Below are positions 8,470 through 16,490 of a stretch of DNA of 51,651 nucleotides, one piece after another. The translations under genes were made by a program, and so were the position numbers. Position 1 is the first letter of the stretch. Every line of letters begins with the position of its first letter. This DNA comes from Micrococcales bacterium (GTDB lineage Bacteria > Actinomycetota > Actinomycetes > Actinomycetales > Dermatophilaceae), in the NCBI GenBank assembly GCA_021287075.1, contig JAJTBD010000025.1:1-51651 (forward strand). The letters are read 5' to 3'. A model generated the notes under the pieces. The model made no database searches and was not told where the DNA came from. It saw only the letters and a program-made list of their open reading frames with translations.

Positions 8470-8946
8470 ATGCCGAGCTCCTCCGACGACATGCCAGAGG
8501 CACCTCCGAGCGCGGCATGGGGATTCCGCCGGCTCACCGAGTCCGACGGTCCGGCACTCGCCGAGATCCGCGCTGTGGCCCTGCGTCCCTCGCTGGAGCG
8601 ACTGGGCCGCTATGACGAGGTGCGCGTGCGGGAGCGGTTCCTAGCCGCCTTCGACCCGTCTTGTGCCTGGGGGCTGGTGCTTCAGGGGGAGCTGATCGGC
8701 TGCGTGGCACTGCGACGCGAGGCCGATCACTACTGGCTGGAGCACTTCCTCCTGCTGCCCGAGCACCAGGGACGAGGCATCGGAGGCCAGGTCATGGAGG
8801 CGATCCTGGGCCACTCCGGCGACGCCACAGTGTGGCTCGATGTCCTCCAGCGCAGCGAGGCCCGCCGCCTCTACGAGCGGTGGGGTTTCCGCGTCGACCA
8901 CGAGGACCCCATCGACGTCTACATGGTGCGTCGGCCGCTGGCCTGA
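8470..8946 (+). CDS. GNAT family N-acetyltransferase
   Basis: This 158-residue GNAT enzyme should transfer an acetyl group from acetyl-CoA to an unknown amine. Motif A is clear: FLLLPEHQGRGIGGQVM at about residues 91-107 contains the QGRGIG pyrophosphate-binding loop. Motif B follows as SEARRLYERWGFRV, the usual C-terminal helix and strand. The N-terminal 20 residues are polar and not conserved in such proteins; an internal ATG at 8491 is possible, but the TAGTCT box supports 8470. The gene is followed 38 bp later by the VOC gene, which has its own promoter-like box. Confidence 0.85.
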   Translation: MPSSSDDMPEAPPSAAWGFRRLTESDGPALAEIRAVALRPSLERLGRYDEVRVRERFLAAFDPSCAWGLVLQGELIGCVALRREADHYWLEHFLLLPEHQGRGIGGQVMEAILGHSGDATVWLDVLQRSEARRLYERWGFRVDHEDPIDVYMVRRPLA

Positions 8947-8972
8947 GCAGACGGCGCGAGAGCCGCCGCCGC

Positions 8973-8978
8973 TAGCGT
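8973..8978 (+). promoter_or_regulatory. -10 element of likely leaderless promoter (VOC gene)
   Basis: TAGCGT lies 6 nt before the ATG at 8985. It is the same hexamer and spacing as at 208. Confidence 0.55.
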
Positions 8979-8984
8979 GGGGCC

Positions 8985-9398
8985 ATGACAGACCGGCCGC
9001 GCCTCTGCCAGACCGTCCTTGATGCCACGGACATCCGCGGGCTTGCCGAGTTCTATCGCCAGCTCCTCGGTCTCGTCTATCGCCCGGGTGACGAGCTGCC
9101 GGCGGACGGCAGCCCGGACGACGCCGACTGGCTCGTGCTGCGCGACCCCGACGGTGGTCGGGCGCTCGCCTTCCAGCAGACCGAGACCCTGACGCCGACG
9201 ACCTGGCCCTCGCCCGAGGTGCCGATGCAGCTGCACATCGACATGACCGTGCCCGACGTCGACGCCCTCGAGGCGGCCCGCGAGCATGCCCTTGCCCTCG
9301 GGGGCCGCCTCCTGCTCGACCGGTCCGGCGACCCCGAGGAGGCGCTCTACGTGATCGCCGACCCGGCCGGCCACCCCTTCTGCGTCTTCGTCGCCTGA
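8985..9398 (+). CDS. VOC (glyoxalase/bleomycin-resistance-like) family protein
   Basis: The 137-residue product is a single vicinal-oxygen-chelate unit with two beta-alpha-beta-beta-beta modules. It opens with TVLDATDIRGLAEFYRQLLGLVY, the standard first module, and ends with YVIADPAGHPFCVFV, the usual last strand. The middle strand LHIDMTVPDVDALEAA carries the metal-ligand His position. Actinobacterial proteins of this type are commonly annotated as glyoxalase-like without a known substrate. It is followed by the convergent agmatine deiminase-like gene after 34 bp. Confidence 0.87.
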   Translation: MTDRPRLCQTVLDATDIRGLAEFYRQLLGLVYRPGDELPADGSPDDADWLVLRDPDGGRALAFQQTETLTPTTWPSPEVPMQLHIDMTVPDVDALEAAREHALALGGRLLLDRSGDPEEALYVIADPAGHPFCVFVA

Positions 9399-9432
9399 GT
9401 GGCGCGCGCCGACTCGGGCGCTCGGGCGCGGA

Positions 9433-10464
9433 TCAGGGGATCGCGGGCTCCTGCTGGGTGATGCAGTGGATGCCGCCGCCGCGGGCGAAGATCGGACGGG
9501 CGTCGACGCCCACCACCCGGCGGCCCGGATAGGCGTCGGCGAGCACGCCGAGCGCGCGGTCGTCCTGCGGGTCGCCGAAGGTGCACGCGATGACGCCGCC
9601 GTTGACGACCAGGTGGTTGATGTAGGAGTAGTCCACCGGTCCCTCGTCGTCGGTGAGGGTGACCGGGGCCGGCACCGGCACGATCTGGAAACGCTGACCA
9701 CGCGCGTCGCGGGAGTCCTGGAGCACCTCGGCGAGCTCGCGGCATACGGCGTAGTCGGGGTGGCTCGGGTCCTCCTGCCAGTGCAGCAGGAGAGTGCCGG
9801 GGGAGGCGATCGTGGCGACGATGTCCACATGGCCGCGCGTGCCGAACTCGTCATAGTCGCGCGTGAGTCCCCTTGGGAGCCAGATGAACTCGCTCGCGCC
9901 GACGGTCCTGGCGAGCTCCGCCTCGATCTCGATGCGGGCCATCCCAGGGTTGCGACCCGGGTCGCGCTGCACGGTCTCGGTCAGCAGCACCGTGCCCAGT
10001 CCGTCGACATGGATGCCGCCGCCCTCGTTGACCATCGGCGAGTCCACGACGCGCGCGCCGGCGAGGGTGCCGACCAGCTTGCCGATCCGTGCGTCGTGCC
10101 CCCAGGACGCCCACTCCTGGCCGCCCCAGCCGTTGAAGGTCCAGTCGACCGCGCCGAGCCTGCCCTCCTCGGAGAGCACGAAACTGGGCCCGATGTCGCG
10201 CATCCACGCATCGTCCAGGGGCGCCTCGTGCACCTCGATGTCGTCGCGCAGATGGCTCGCCGCGATCTCGCGGTCCTCCGGCGTGACGACCATGGCGACC
10301 GGCTCGAAGTCCGCGACCGTGTTGGCGACCGCCGCCCACGTGGCGCGCGCCTCCTCCGCGTCGACGTCGGTGTCGCCGAGCGTGTATCCGGCCGAGGGCC
10401 AGGCCATCCAGGTCCGCGCGTGCTCGTCGGTCTCCGCGGGCATCCGCCAGCGCTGCTCACCCAT
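9433..10464 (-). CDS. aguA: Agmatine deiminase family protein
   Basis: This 343-residue guanidine-modifying enzyme probably hydrolyses agmatine to N-carbamoylputrescine and ammonia; peptidyl-arginine-deiminase-type relatives share the same Pfam family. Visible signatures are WMRDIGPSFV (about residues 86-95), VNEGGGIHVDG, the GHVD pair (GTRGHVDIVA), and the catalytic Cys at residue 334 in GGGIHCITQQEP. The length is slightly short of the roughly 360 residues usual for agmatine deiminase. The ATG at 10464 follows a GAGGA ribosome binding site. The gene symbol is given on family grounds; no polyamine genes adjoin it, so the substrate is inferred. It carries one copy of the GTATGCCGC word at 9739, read as Val-Cys-Arg. 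Confidence 0.85.
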   Translation of the reverse strand: MGEQRWRMPAETDEHARTWMAWPSAGYTLGDTDVDAEEARATWAAVANTVADFEPVAMVVTPEDREIAASHLRDDIEVHEAPLDDAWMRDIGPSFVLSEEGRLGAVDWTFNGWGGQEWASWGHDARIGKLVGTLAGARVVDSPMVNEGGGIHVDGLGTVLLTETVQRDPGRNPGMARIEIEAELARTVGASEFIWLPRGLTRDYDEFGTRGHVDIVATIASPGTLLLHWQEDPSHPDYAVCRELAEVLQDSRDARGQRFQIVPVPAPVTLTDDEGPVDYSYINHLVVNGGVIACTFGDPQDDRALGVLADAYPGRRVVGVDARPIFARGGGIHCITQQEPAIP

Positions 10465-10533
10465 GGGTCGTCCTCATCCGCTCTGGTGGGGGTCGGTCGC
10501 CGGTCAGTATGCCGCGTGCCCCGTCCCGGTGCG

Positions 10534-10539
10534 TACACT
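10534..10539 (+). promoter_or_regulatory. -10 element of likely leaderless promoter (DUF3046 gene)
   Basis: TACACT lies exactly 6 nt before the GTG at 10546 and helps to choose that start. Confidence 0.55.
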
Positions 10540-10545
10540 CGCCCG

Positions 10546-10767
10546 GTGCGCCTGAGCCAGTTCCGGACCCTGATGTCCGAGGAGTTCGGCGAGGCCTATG
10601 CCGGGACCCTCGCCCGCGACCACGTGCTGGGCGAGCTCGGCAACCGCACCCCCGACCAGGCGATCGAGGCGGGACTGCCGCTGCGGCAGGTGTGGCTCGC
10701 GCTCTGTGTCGACATGGACGTGCCGCGTGAGCGCTGGTTCGGGCGGGACGTGCGCCCCCAGGGGTGA
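10546..10767 (+). CDS. DUF3046 family protein
   Basis: This 73-residue protein matches the small actinobacterial DUF3046 family: an N-terminal VRLSQFRTLMSEEFG, then ARDHVLGELGNRTPDQAIEAG, and a C-terminal VWLALCVDMDVPRERWFG. The family often lies just upstream of recA, as here (recA is about 3 kb away). The GTG start follows the TACACT box at leaderless spacing. The function is not known. Its stop overlaps a possible early GTG of the ABC ATPase gene, but that gene has its own better start. Confidence 0.88.
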   Translation: MRLSQFRTLMSEEFGEAYAGTLARDHVLGELGNRTPDQAIEAGLPLRQVWLALCVDMDVPRERWFGRDVRPQG

Positions 10768-10831
10768 GCGCCACAGCGCGAGCAGCCGCGGCGGGAGCCA
10801 AATGGGTTGCCGCCGGGCAGGTGGCAGGCGG

Positions 10832-10837
10832 TAGCGT
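10832..10837 (+). promoter_or_regulatory. -10 element of likely leaderless promoter (ABC exporter operon)
   Basis: TAGCGT lies 7 nt before the GTG at 10845. It decides between that start and the in-frame GTG at 10764. Confidence 0.5.
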
Positions 10838-10844
10838 CACCGGC

Positions 10845-11774
10845 GTGGACGACCAGGTGATGCTCGAGGCACGCGGGCTGCGCAAGACCTTCGGCGATTT
10901 CACCGCCGTCGACGGCATCGACTTCACCGTCCGGCGCGGCGAGGCATTCGGCTTCCTCGGCCCCAACGGCGCCGGCAAGTCCTCCACGATGAAGATGGTC
11001 GCCTGCACCTCGCCGGTCAGCGGGGGAGAGCTGCGGCTCTTCGGCCTCGACCCGGCCGAGCACGGCCCCCAGATCCGAGCCCGCCTCGGCAATGTCCCCC
11101 AGCGCGACACCCTCGACGAGGAGCTCACCGTCGAGGAGAACATCTGGCTCTACGGCCGATACTTCGGTATGCCGCGGCGCGAGGCGCGTGCCAAGGCCGC
11201 CGAGCTGCTCGACTTCGCCCAGCTGACCGAGCGGCGCAAGGACAAGGTCGAGCCGCTCTCCGGAGGCATGAAGCGACGCCTCACGATCGCACGCTCTCTC
11301 GTCAACAGCCCCGAGATCCTCCTGCTCGACGAGCCCACCACCGGCCTCGACCCACAGGCGCGACATGTGCTGTGGGACAGGCTGTTTCGGCTCAAGCGCT
11401 CCGGTGTGACGCTGGTGCTCACGACCCACTACATGGACGAGGCCGAGCAGCTCTGCGACCGCCTGGTCGTCATGGACGGCGGGCGCATCGTCGCCGAGGG
11501 GTCGCCGCGGGCCCTCATCGAGGAGCACTCCACCCGAGAGGTGCTCGAGCTGCGCTTCGACGAGGACGACCACGGCCGGCACGCCGAGGCCGTCGCGGGC
11601 ATCGGGGAGCGCGTCGAGGTCCTGCCCGACCGGCTGCTGCTCTATGTCGACGACGGCGACTCCGCCGCCACCGCCGTGCACAACCGCGGCGTCCGGCCGC
11701 TGTCGGTGCTCGTGCGCCGCTCGACCCTCGAGGACGTCTTCCTCCACCTCACCGGCCGGACCCTGGTGGACTGA
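10845..11774 (+). CDS. ABC-2 type exporter, ATP-binding subunit
   Basis: This 309-residue ATPase drives the exporter formed with the two permeases downstream. Walker A (GPNGAGKS) is at residues 39-46, followed by the signature LSGGMKRRL, Walker B LLLDEPTTGLDP and the switch His in TTHYMDEAE. The whole domain order resembles the NodI/DrrA subgroup, and the C-terminal 80 residues form the extension typical of such proteins. The start at 10845 is chosen because a TAGCGT box precedes it; starting at GTG 10764 would add 27 low-complexity residues. The stop overlaps the next start by one base, so translation is coupled. Substrate unknown; NodI/DrrA relatives export lipo-oligosaccharides or drugs. 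Confidence 0.9.
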   Translation: MDDQVMLEARGLRKTFGDFTAVDGIDFTVRRGEAFGFLGPNGAGKSSTMKMVACTSPVSGGELRLFGLDPAEHGPQIRARLGNVPQRDTLDEELTVEENIWLYGRYFGMPRREARAKAAELLDFAQLTERRKDKVEPLSGGMKRRLTIARSLVNSPEILLLDEPTTGLDPQARHVLWDRLFRLKRSGVTLVLTTHYMDEAEQLCDRLVVMDGGRIVAEGSPRALIEEHSTREVLELRFDEDDHGRHAEAVAGIGERVEVLPDRLLLYVDDGDSAATAVHNRGVRPLSVLVRRSTLEDVFLHLTGRTLVD

Positions 11775-12628
11775 TGGCGCGAGACCAGGCCGAGCAGGCG
11801 GCATACCCGCTGGACGTGGCGACCCGCGGACGGCCGGGGGCGCGCGCGCCGATGTCCTCACGGGAGCGCTGGGGTGCCGTCTTCGAGTACCTCCTGGCCG
11901 TCTACAAGAACACCTGGCGCGGCTCGGTCTTCGGGCGCTTCATGTCGCCGCTGCTCTTCCTGCTGGCGATGGGCGTGGGCCTCGGGTCGCTCGTCGACGA
12001 GCGGGCCGGCGGGGTGGACGGTCAGTCCTATCTGCATTTCGTGGTCCCGGCAATCGTTGCGACACAGGCGATGTGGCTCGCGATGTCGGAGTCGACCTAT
12101 CCCGTCTATGGCGCGATCAGGTGGAACATGGCCTATCACGCGATGCTCGCGACGCCCCTCGGCGTCCGTGATGTGCTGCTCGGCCAGACCGCCGCGATCG
12201 CCTTCCACCTCACGATGTCGACCGCGATCTTCCTCGGTGTCGCGGCCCTGTTCGGCGGCTTTGTCTCGTGGTGGGCGGTACTGTGCCTGCCGATCGGGGT
12301 GCTCACCGGGCTCGCGTTCGTGCTGCCGCTCATCGGGATCACTGCGCGCGCCGAGTCGGAGGAGACCTTCAACCTCGTCTTCCGCATCGTCATGACGCCG
12401 CTGATGCTCTTCTCCGGCACCTTCTTCCCGATCTCGCAGCTGCCGATCTTCCTCCAGCCCATCGCCTGGGTGACGCCGCTCTGGCACGGTGTCGAGGCCT
12501 GCCGCGCGGCCGCGCTCGGACGGATCGAGCCGCTGTCCTTCGGCCTCCACATCGCGGCGCTGCTGCTCTTCTGCGCCGTCGGCTGGGTCTGGGCCCGGCG
12601 AGGCATGGAGAGGCGGCTGGTCGTGTGA
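11774..12628 (+). CDS. ABC-2 type exporter, permease subunit 1
   Basis: A 284-residue integral membrane protein of the ABC-2 (NodJ-like) type. About six hydrophobic segments are visible, including FMSPLLFLLAMGVGLGSLV, HFVVPAIVATQAMWLAM and MTPLMLFSGTFFPISQLP. The last is the characteristic family segment before WVTPLWHGVEACRAAALG. A cytoplasmic N-terminus of about 45 residues precedes the first membrane span. ATG overlaps the ATPase stop (TGATG). The GCGGCATAC word lies near its start at 11798. It probably forms a heterodimer with the next gene product. Confidence 0.9.
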   Translation: MARDQAEQAAYPLDVATRGRPGARAPMSSRERWGAVFEYLLAVYKNTWRGSVFGRFMSPLLFLLAMGVGLGSLVDERAGGVDGQSYLHFVVPAIVATQAMWLAMSESTYPVYGAIRWNMAYHAMLATPLGVRDVLLGQTAAIAFHLTMSTAIFLGVAALFGGFVSWWAVLCLPIGVLTGLAFVLPLIGITARAESEETFNLVFRIVMTPLMLFSGTFFPISQLPIFLQPIAWVTPLWHGVEACRAAALGRIEPLSFGLHIAALLLFCAVGWVWARRGMERRLVV

Positions 12629-13461
12629 GCACCTCTGTGGCACAACGCCGCCCCGGCATTCTGCGCCGCATCGCATGCCTCGTCCCCATGCCCGCCGGGG
12701 CCGGTCTGGCGAGGATGCTCGTCGAGCGCAATGTGGTGACCTTCCGGCATTCGTGGCTCATGCTGCTCACCGGCTTCCTCGAGCCCGTCCTCTATCTCTT
12801 CTCCATGGGTGTCGGGGTGGGCGCCCTCGTGCGCGATGTCCAGACCGAGGGCGGCCAGCTCGTCGGGTATGCCGCGTTCGTCGCCCCCGCGATGCTCGCC
12901 ACTTCGGCCATGAACGCCGCCGTTATGGACTCGACCTTCAACGTCTTCTTCAAGATGAAGTACGCCCGGCTCTATGACGCCGTGCTCGCGACGCCGATGG
13001 GGCCGCGCGACGTGGCGGTGGGGGAGATCTCCTGGTCGCTGCTGCGCGGCGGACTCTACTCGCTGATGTTCTTCCTGGTCGCTGCCGCCGCCGGGCTGGT
13101 CGAGTCGTGGTGGGCTCTGCTGGCGGTGCCGGCGGCGACCATGATCGGCTTCTGCTTCGCGGCGGTCGGCATGTTCGCCACGACCTTCATGCGCTCCTGG
13201 GTGGACTTCGAGTACATCAATCTCGTGCTCCAGCCGATGTTCCTGTTCTCGGCGACCTTCTTCCCGCTCGCCACATACCCGGACGCGCTCCAGTGGGTGG
13301 TGCGGGCGACGCCGCTCTATCACGGGGTCGCGCTGGAGCGCGGACTGATGCTGGGCGAGGTCGGCCCGCACCTGCTCTGGCATGTCGCCTACCTGCTCGG
13401 CTTCGGGCTGATCGGGGCGGTCGGCGCGGCCCGCCGGCTCGAGCGGCTGCTGCTGTCCTGA
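12625..13461 (+). CDS. ABC-2 type exporter, permease subunit 2
   Basis: A 278-residue paralogue of the preceding permease. It has the same architecture (WLMLLTGFLEPVLYLFSMGVGVGALV, FVAPAMLATSAMNAAVMDSTFN, LQPMFLFSATFFPLATYP, VVRATPLYHGVALERGLMLG). GTG overlaps the upstream stop by four bases (GTGA). Two diverged permeases with one ATPase gene suggest a 2:1:1 complex, with the ATPase as homodimer. The C-terminus is basic (ARRLERLLLS). After it comes 295 bp without genes, which leads to recA. Confidence 0.9.
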   Translation: MSTSVAQRRPGILRRIACLVPMPAGAGLARMLVERNVVTFRHSWLMLLTGFLEPVLYLFSMGVGVGALVRDVQTEGGQLVGYAAFVAPAMLATSAMNAAVMDSTFNVFFKMKYARLYDAVLATPMGPRDVAVGEISWSLLRGGLYSLMFFLVAAAAGLVESWWALLAVPAATMIGFCFAAVGMFATTFMRSWVDFEYINLVLQPMFLFSATFFPLATYPDALQWVVRATPLYHGVALERGLMLGEVGPHLLWHVAYLLGFGLIGAVGAARRLERLLLS

Positions 13462-13562
13462 CCGGGTGCGCCGACAGGCTCGCCGGGTGGCGGGCCCTCC
13501 AAGCGGTATGCCGCGAGCGGTCCGGGTGCGACACGCGGCGTGTCGACGGGCGCCTCCCGTGA

Positions 13563-13578
13563 TCGAACATCTGTTCGG
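13563..13578 (+). promoter_or_regulatory. LexA-binding SOS box upstream of recA
   Basis: TCGAACATCTGTTCGG matches the actinobacterial SOS box (TCGAAC-N4-GTTCGA) at all but the last base. It abuts the -10 hexamer TAGATT, so LexA bound here would block RNA polymerase. This agrees with recA being DNA-damage inducible. Confidence 0.85.
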
Positions 13579-13579
13579 G

Positions 13580-13585
13580 TAGATT
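13580..13585 (+). promoter_or_regulatory. -10 hexamer of the recA SOS promoter
   Basis: TAGATT lies one base after the SOS box. The transcript would carry a leader of about 165 nt before the ATG at 13757. No clear -35 is visible, and the expected -35 position overlaps the LexA box. Confidence 0.55.
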
Positions 13586-13756
13586 CGTCCACAGGTGCCG
13601 CTCCGCCGGTCCCGCTGTCCACAGCCTCGCGCCGAGGCGGTTGGGCTGTCGGTGGCGACATCTAGCGTCTGACCCGACGCAATGAGTCAGCAGTTCCTTT
13701 GCGGTCGGGTCGCATGCAGGCGCGCTCGACTCGACACAGAAGAAAGCAGGTGTGAC

Positions 13757-14857
13757 ATGGCCACGACCACCGCCCCGGTGCGCGCAGACCAGCGGTCCGC
13801 AGCGGACCAGAAGATCCACGAGCAGAAGCTCAAGGCCCTCGAGACCACGATGGGCCAGATCGAGAAGAACCACGGCAAGGGCGCCGTCATGCGCCTCGGC
13901 GACGATGTCCGTCCGCCGATCGCCGTCATCCCGACCGGCTCGATCGCGCTCGACGTGGCGCTCGGCATCGGTGGCCTCCCGCGCGGCCGTGTCATCGAGA
14001 TCTACGGCCCGGAGTCCTCGGGCAAGACGACCGTCGCCCTGCACGCCGTGGCCAGCGCCCAACGCGCCGGCGGCATCGCGGCCTTCATCGACGCCGAGCA
14101 CGCCCTCGACCCGGAGTACGCAAAGAAGCTCGGCGTCGACACCGACTCGCTGCTCGTCAGCCAGCCCGACACCGGTGAGCAGGCGCTCGAGATCGCCGAC
14201 ATGCTGATCCGCTCCGGCGCGCTCGACATCATCGTCATCGACTCCGTGGCGGCCCTGGTGCCCCGCGCCGAGATCGAGGGCGAGATGGGCGACAGCCACG
14301 TGGGTCTCCAGGCCCGCCTGATGTCCCAGGCCCTGCGCAAGCTGACCGGTGCCCTCAACAGCTCCGGCACCACCGCGATCTTCATCAACCAGCTCCGCGA
14401 GAAGATCGGCGTCATGTTCGGCTCGCCCGAGACGACGACCGGTGGCAAGGCGCTGAAGTTCTACGCCTCGGTCCGCCTCGATGTCCGCCGCATCGAGACG
14501 CTCAAGGACGGCAGCGAGCCCGTCGGCAACCGCACCCGCGTCAAGGTCGTCAAGAACAAGGTCTCCCCGCCGTTCAAGCAGGCCGAGTTCGACATCCTCT
14601 ACGGCCAGGGCATCTCCCGCGAGGGCGGCCTGATCGACATGGGCGTCGAGCAGGGCTTCGTGCGCAAGTCCGGTGCTTGGTACACCTACGAGGGCGACCA
14701 GCTGGGCCAGGGCAAGGAGAACGCCCGCAACTTCCTCAAGGACAACCCCGAGCTGGCCGACGAGATCGAGCGCAAGATCAAGCAAAAGCTGGGCATTGGC
14801 CCGCAGAGCGAGGTCCCGGTCGAGGCCACCGTGCCCGAGGTCCCGGTCGACTTCTGA
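13757..14857 (+). CDS. recA: Recombinase RecA
   Basis: A 366-residue RecA: strand exchange in homologous recombination and co-protease for LexA in the SOS response. Walker A GPESSGKT is at residues 84-91. [18 protein letters not shown], the L1 loop region ([16 protein letters not shown]) and the L2 region ([22 protein letters not shown]) are intact, with no intein. The N-terminus is about 20 residues longer than in E. coli RecA. The ATG follows AGAAAGCAGG. The stop overlaps the recX start by one base. An SOS box lies upstream. Confidence 0.98.
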   Translation: MATTTAPVRADQRSAADQKIHEQKLKALETTMGQIEKNHGKGAVMRLGDDVRPPIAVIPTGSIALDVALGIGGLPRGRVIEIYGPESSGKTTVALHAVASAQRAGGIAAFIDAEHALDPEYAKKLGVDTDSLLVSQPDTGEQALEIADMLIRSGALDIIVIDSVAALVPRAEIEGEMGDSHVGLQARLMSQALRKLTGALNSSGTTAIFINQLREKIGVMFGSPETTTGGKALKFYASVRLDVRRIETLKDGSEPVGNRTRVKVVKNKVSPPFKQAEFDILYGQGISREGGLIDMGVEQGFVRKSGAWYTYEGDQLGQGKENARNFLKDNPELADEIERKIKQKLGIGPQSEVPVEATVPEVPVDF

Positions 14858-15609
14858 TGTGGGACACGTCCGACCCCCGCGGTGACGGGGGGCCGGCCTG
14901 GCTCACGCCCCAGCCCGCCTCACGTGAGGACAAATTCGCCGCCGCTGCAGACGCACTTGCAGCGGCGGTGAGCCGCACTCAGGGCGGCGCGCCGGTCGGT
15001 GCCGACGCTGACCAGCCGGACCAGCCGGAGCGAGCCGCCCGGGGCAAGGGACGCGCCCGTCGGACGGCCCGGCGGGCAGCGTCAGGTGGAGCGCCGCCAC
15101 CCGACCCCGAGGCGCAGGACCCGGAGCCCGACGCCGAGGACGTCGCCCGCCGCATCGTGCTGCGTCAGCTCACCGGTTCGCCCAAGAGCCGGGCCCAGCT
15201 CGAGGAGGCCCTGCGCAAGCGCAACTGCCCCGACGACGTCGCTTCCCGGGTGCTCGACCGGATGAGCGAGGTGGGCCTGGTCGATGACGAGGCGTATGCC
15301 GCGATGCTGGTCCGCTCCAAGCAGTCCAGCCGCGGGCTGGCCCGCCGGGCACTTCGCCAGGAGCTGCGCACCAAGGGCGTCGACGACGCCACCGCCGACG
15401 CGGTGCTGGCCGACGTGCCCGACGCCGACGAGGAGGAGCGGGCCCGTGAGCTCGTTGCCAAGCGGCTGCGCTCCATGCACGGGCTCGACGCCACTGTCCA
15501 GACGCGTCGCCTCGCCGGGATGCTGGCGCGCAAGGGCTACCCGCCGGGCCTGGCGATGCGGGTCGTGCGCGAGGCCGTCGCCGAGGCGCCCGAGCACCGC
15601 CGCGACTGA
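14857..15609 (+). CDS. recX: Regulatory protein RecX
   Basis: The 250-residue product binds RecA filaments and limits their activity. The RecX three-helix repeats occupy about residues 95-245 (DVARRIVLRQLTGSPKSRAQ, DRMSEVGLVDDEAYAAMLV, ARELVAKRLRSMHGL). The first 90 residues are a polar, low-complexity extension rich in Ala, Pro, Asp and Arg that ordinary RecX proteins (about 150-180 residues) lack; such extensions occur in other actinobacteria. ATG overlaps the recA stop, so the two are translationally coupled. A GTATGCCGC word sits inside it as Tyr-Ala-Ala. Confidence 0.93.
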   Translation: MWDTSDPRGDGGPAWLTPQPASREDKFAAAADALAAAVSRTQGGAPVGADADQPDQPERAARGKGRARRTARRAASGGAPPPDPEAQDPEPDAEDVARRIVLRQLTGSPKSRAQLEEALRKRNCPDDVASRVLDRMSEVGLVDDEAYAAMLVRSKQSSRGLARRALRQELRTKGVDDATADAVLADVPDADEEERARELVAKRLRSMHGLDATVQTRRLAGMLARKGYPPGLAMRVVREAVAEAPEHRRD

Positions 15610-15644
15610 GCGGGGCCCGGGGGCCTGCGCGGGCCGGTGACGGC

Positions 15645-15671
15645 TTGCGTTGATACCCCGGGGGGTATATT
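15645..15671 (+). promoter_or_regulatory. Promoter of the Cys-rich small protein gene
   Basis: TTGCGT (15645-15650) and TATATT (15666-15671) are separated by 15 nt. The spacer is almost filled by the CsoR-like palindrome, so a bound repressor would cover the promoter. The short spacer is compatible with promoters of MerR or CsoR targets. Confidence 0.55.
15653..15668. promoter_or_regulatory. CsoR-family (copper/persulfide) operator-like palindrome
   Basis: ATACCCC and GGGGTAT are perfect inverted 7-mers separated by GG. This matches the TACCC-type/GGGTA-type operators of CsoR and its relatives in Bacillus and actinobacteria. It overlaps the -10 of the gene at 15712. No csoR gene lies in the window, so the regulator would be encoded elsewhere. 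Confidence 0.65.
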
Positions 15672-15711
15672 GTCTGTCTCGAACGATCCCCCGAACTAGG
15701 AGTCCAGAAGC

Positions 15712-15879
15712 ATGTGCCGTCCGGCCACCTGCAAGAAGTGCGGCAAGACCACGTGGGCCGGCTGCGGCAACCACGTCGACCAGGTCATGGCCAATGTCCC
15801 CAAGAACCAGCGCTGCACCTGCCCGCGTGAGCAGCAGGCCTCCGGCGGCATCTTCGGCCGTCTCTTCGGCGGTCACTGA
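15712..15879 (+). CDS. Small Cys-rich protein, possible metal-binding protein
   Basis: A 55-residue protein with six cysteines: C2, C7, C10, C18, C35 and C37, in MCRPATCKKCGKTTWAGCG and RCTCPREQ. The spacing (CxxC, then GCGxHV, then CxC) fits a small zinc- or copper-binding knuckle. I recognise it as a widespread uncharacterised family also seen in fungi, but know no assigned function. The C-terminus is Gly/Phe-rich (GGIFGRLFGGH). A CsoR-like palindrome covers its promoter, pointing to copper- or persulfide-responsive expression. A strong hairpin follows its stop. The ATG at 15712 has AGGAGT about 15 nt upstream. Confidence 0.7.
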   Translation: MCRPATCKKCGKTTWAGCGNHVDQVMANVPKNQRCTCPREQQASGGIFGRLFGGH

Positions 15880-15897
15880 GCGCCAGCACCCCGCATG

Positions 15898-15939
15898 CGC
15901 GAGAGGGCTTGCCACCCATCGGTGGCAGGCCCTCTCGCG
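15898..15939. terminator. Strong bidirectional hairpin terminator
   Basis: CGCGAGAGGGC pairs with GCCCTCTCGCG (outer stem, with small bulges), enclosing GCCACC-CATC-GGTGGC. It lies between the convergent stops of the Cys-rich gene (15879) and the nitroreductase (15965). No long T-tract. Confidence 0.7.
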
Positions 15940-15964
15940 TGCGTCGTGAAGGGATCGGCGCGGG

Positions 15965-16399
15965 TCAGCGCGGCTCGAGCAGGAAGAGCGGGATGGTCCG
16001 GCCGACGGCGTCGGTCCTGACCTGGTAGTCGGCGTAGTCGGGGAAGGCGGCCACGCACCGGGGCCACCAGTCGGCACGCTCCTGGTCGGTGGCCAGACGC
16101 GCCCGCACCTCGTGCACGGTCGTCCCGTCCTGCACGGTCAGATCGGGGTTGGCGCGCAGGTTCGCGGCCCACTGCGGGTCCTCCGGTGCGCCGCCCTTGC
16201 TGGCCACGGCGCAGTAGACGCCGTCATGCTCGACGCGCATCAGGGGCACCTTGCGGGTGGCCCCGGTCTTGACCCCGGTCATCGTGAGCAGCATGACGGG
16301 CAGGCCCTTGATGTCGGCGACATCGGTGGTGCCGGCCGCCTCGATGGCGTCGACGTGGTCACGCACCCATGAGCTGGTGCTGGGGATGTAGTCCGTCAT
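15965..16399 (-). CDS. F420H2-dependent nitroreductase (Ddn) family protein
   Basis: A 144-residue member of the deazaflavin-dependent nitroreductase family of split-barrel proteins. Motifs are VMLLTMTGVKTGATRKVPLMRVEHDG (about residues 35-60) and YCAVASKGGAPEDPQWAANLRANP, the usual cofactor-binding loop with KGG and P.W..NL.ANP. The C-terminal WWPRCVAAFPDYADYQ is also standard. The family uses reduced F420 and reduces nitro groups or quinones. The ATG at 16399 follows GAGAGGACC; the frame continues upstream but without a better start. It implies that the host makes F420, consistent with the LLM gene at 29210. Confidence 0.87.
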   Translation of the reverse strand: MTDYIPSTSSWVRDHVDAIEAAGTTDVADIKGLPVMLLTMTGVKTGATRKVPLMRVEHDGVYCAVASKGGAPEDPQWAANLRANPDLTVQDGTTVHEVRARLATDQERADWWPRCVAAFPDYADYQVRTDAVGRTIPLFLLEPR

Positions 16400-16490
16400 G
16401 TTGGGGTCCTCTCGGGAAGCGGGGAGTGGGGGAAGGCTGACGGTGTCTCTGTGGGTGGGGACGCGGACGCCAGCGGCCAGGCGGGACCGG

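Larger units (their letters stand above)
13462..13756 (+). promoter_or_regulatory. recA upstream region
   Basis: This 295-bp gap holds one GTATGCCGC word (13506), the LexA box (13563-13578), the -10 hexamer (13580-13585) and a leader of about 165 nt ending in AGAAAGCAGG ahead of the recA ATG. I see no small gene in it. Confidence 0.7.

Noticed and set aside
10764..10844. Start of the ABC ATPase at GTG 10764
   Set aside because: It would add 27 Ala-rich residues outside the fold; a TAGCGT box 7 nt before GTG 10845 supports the later start.
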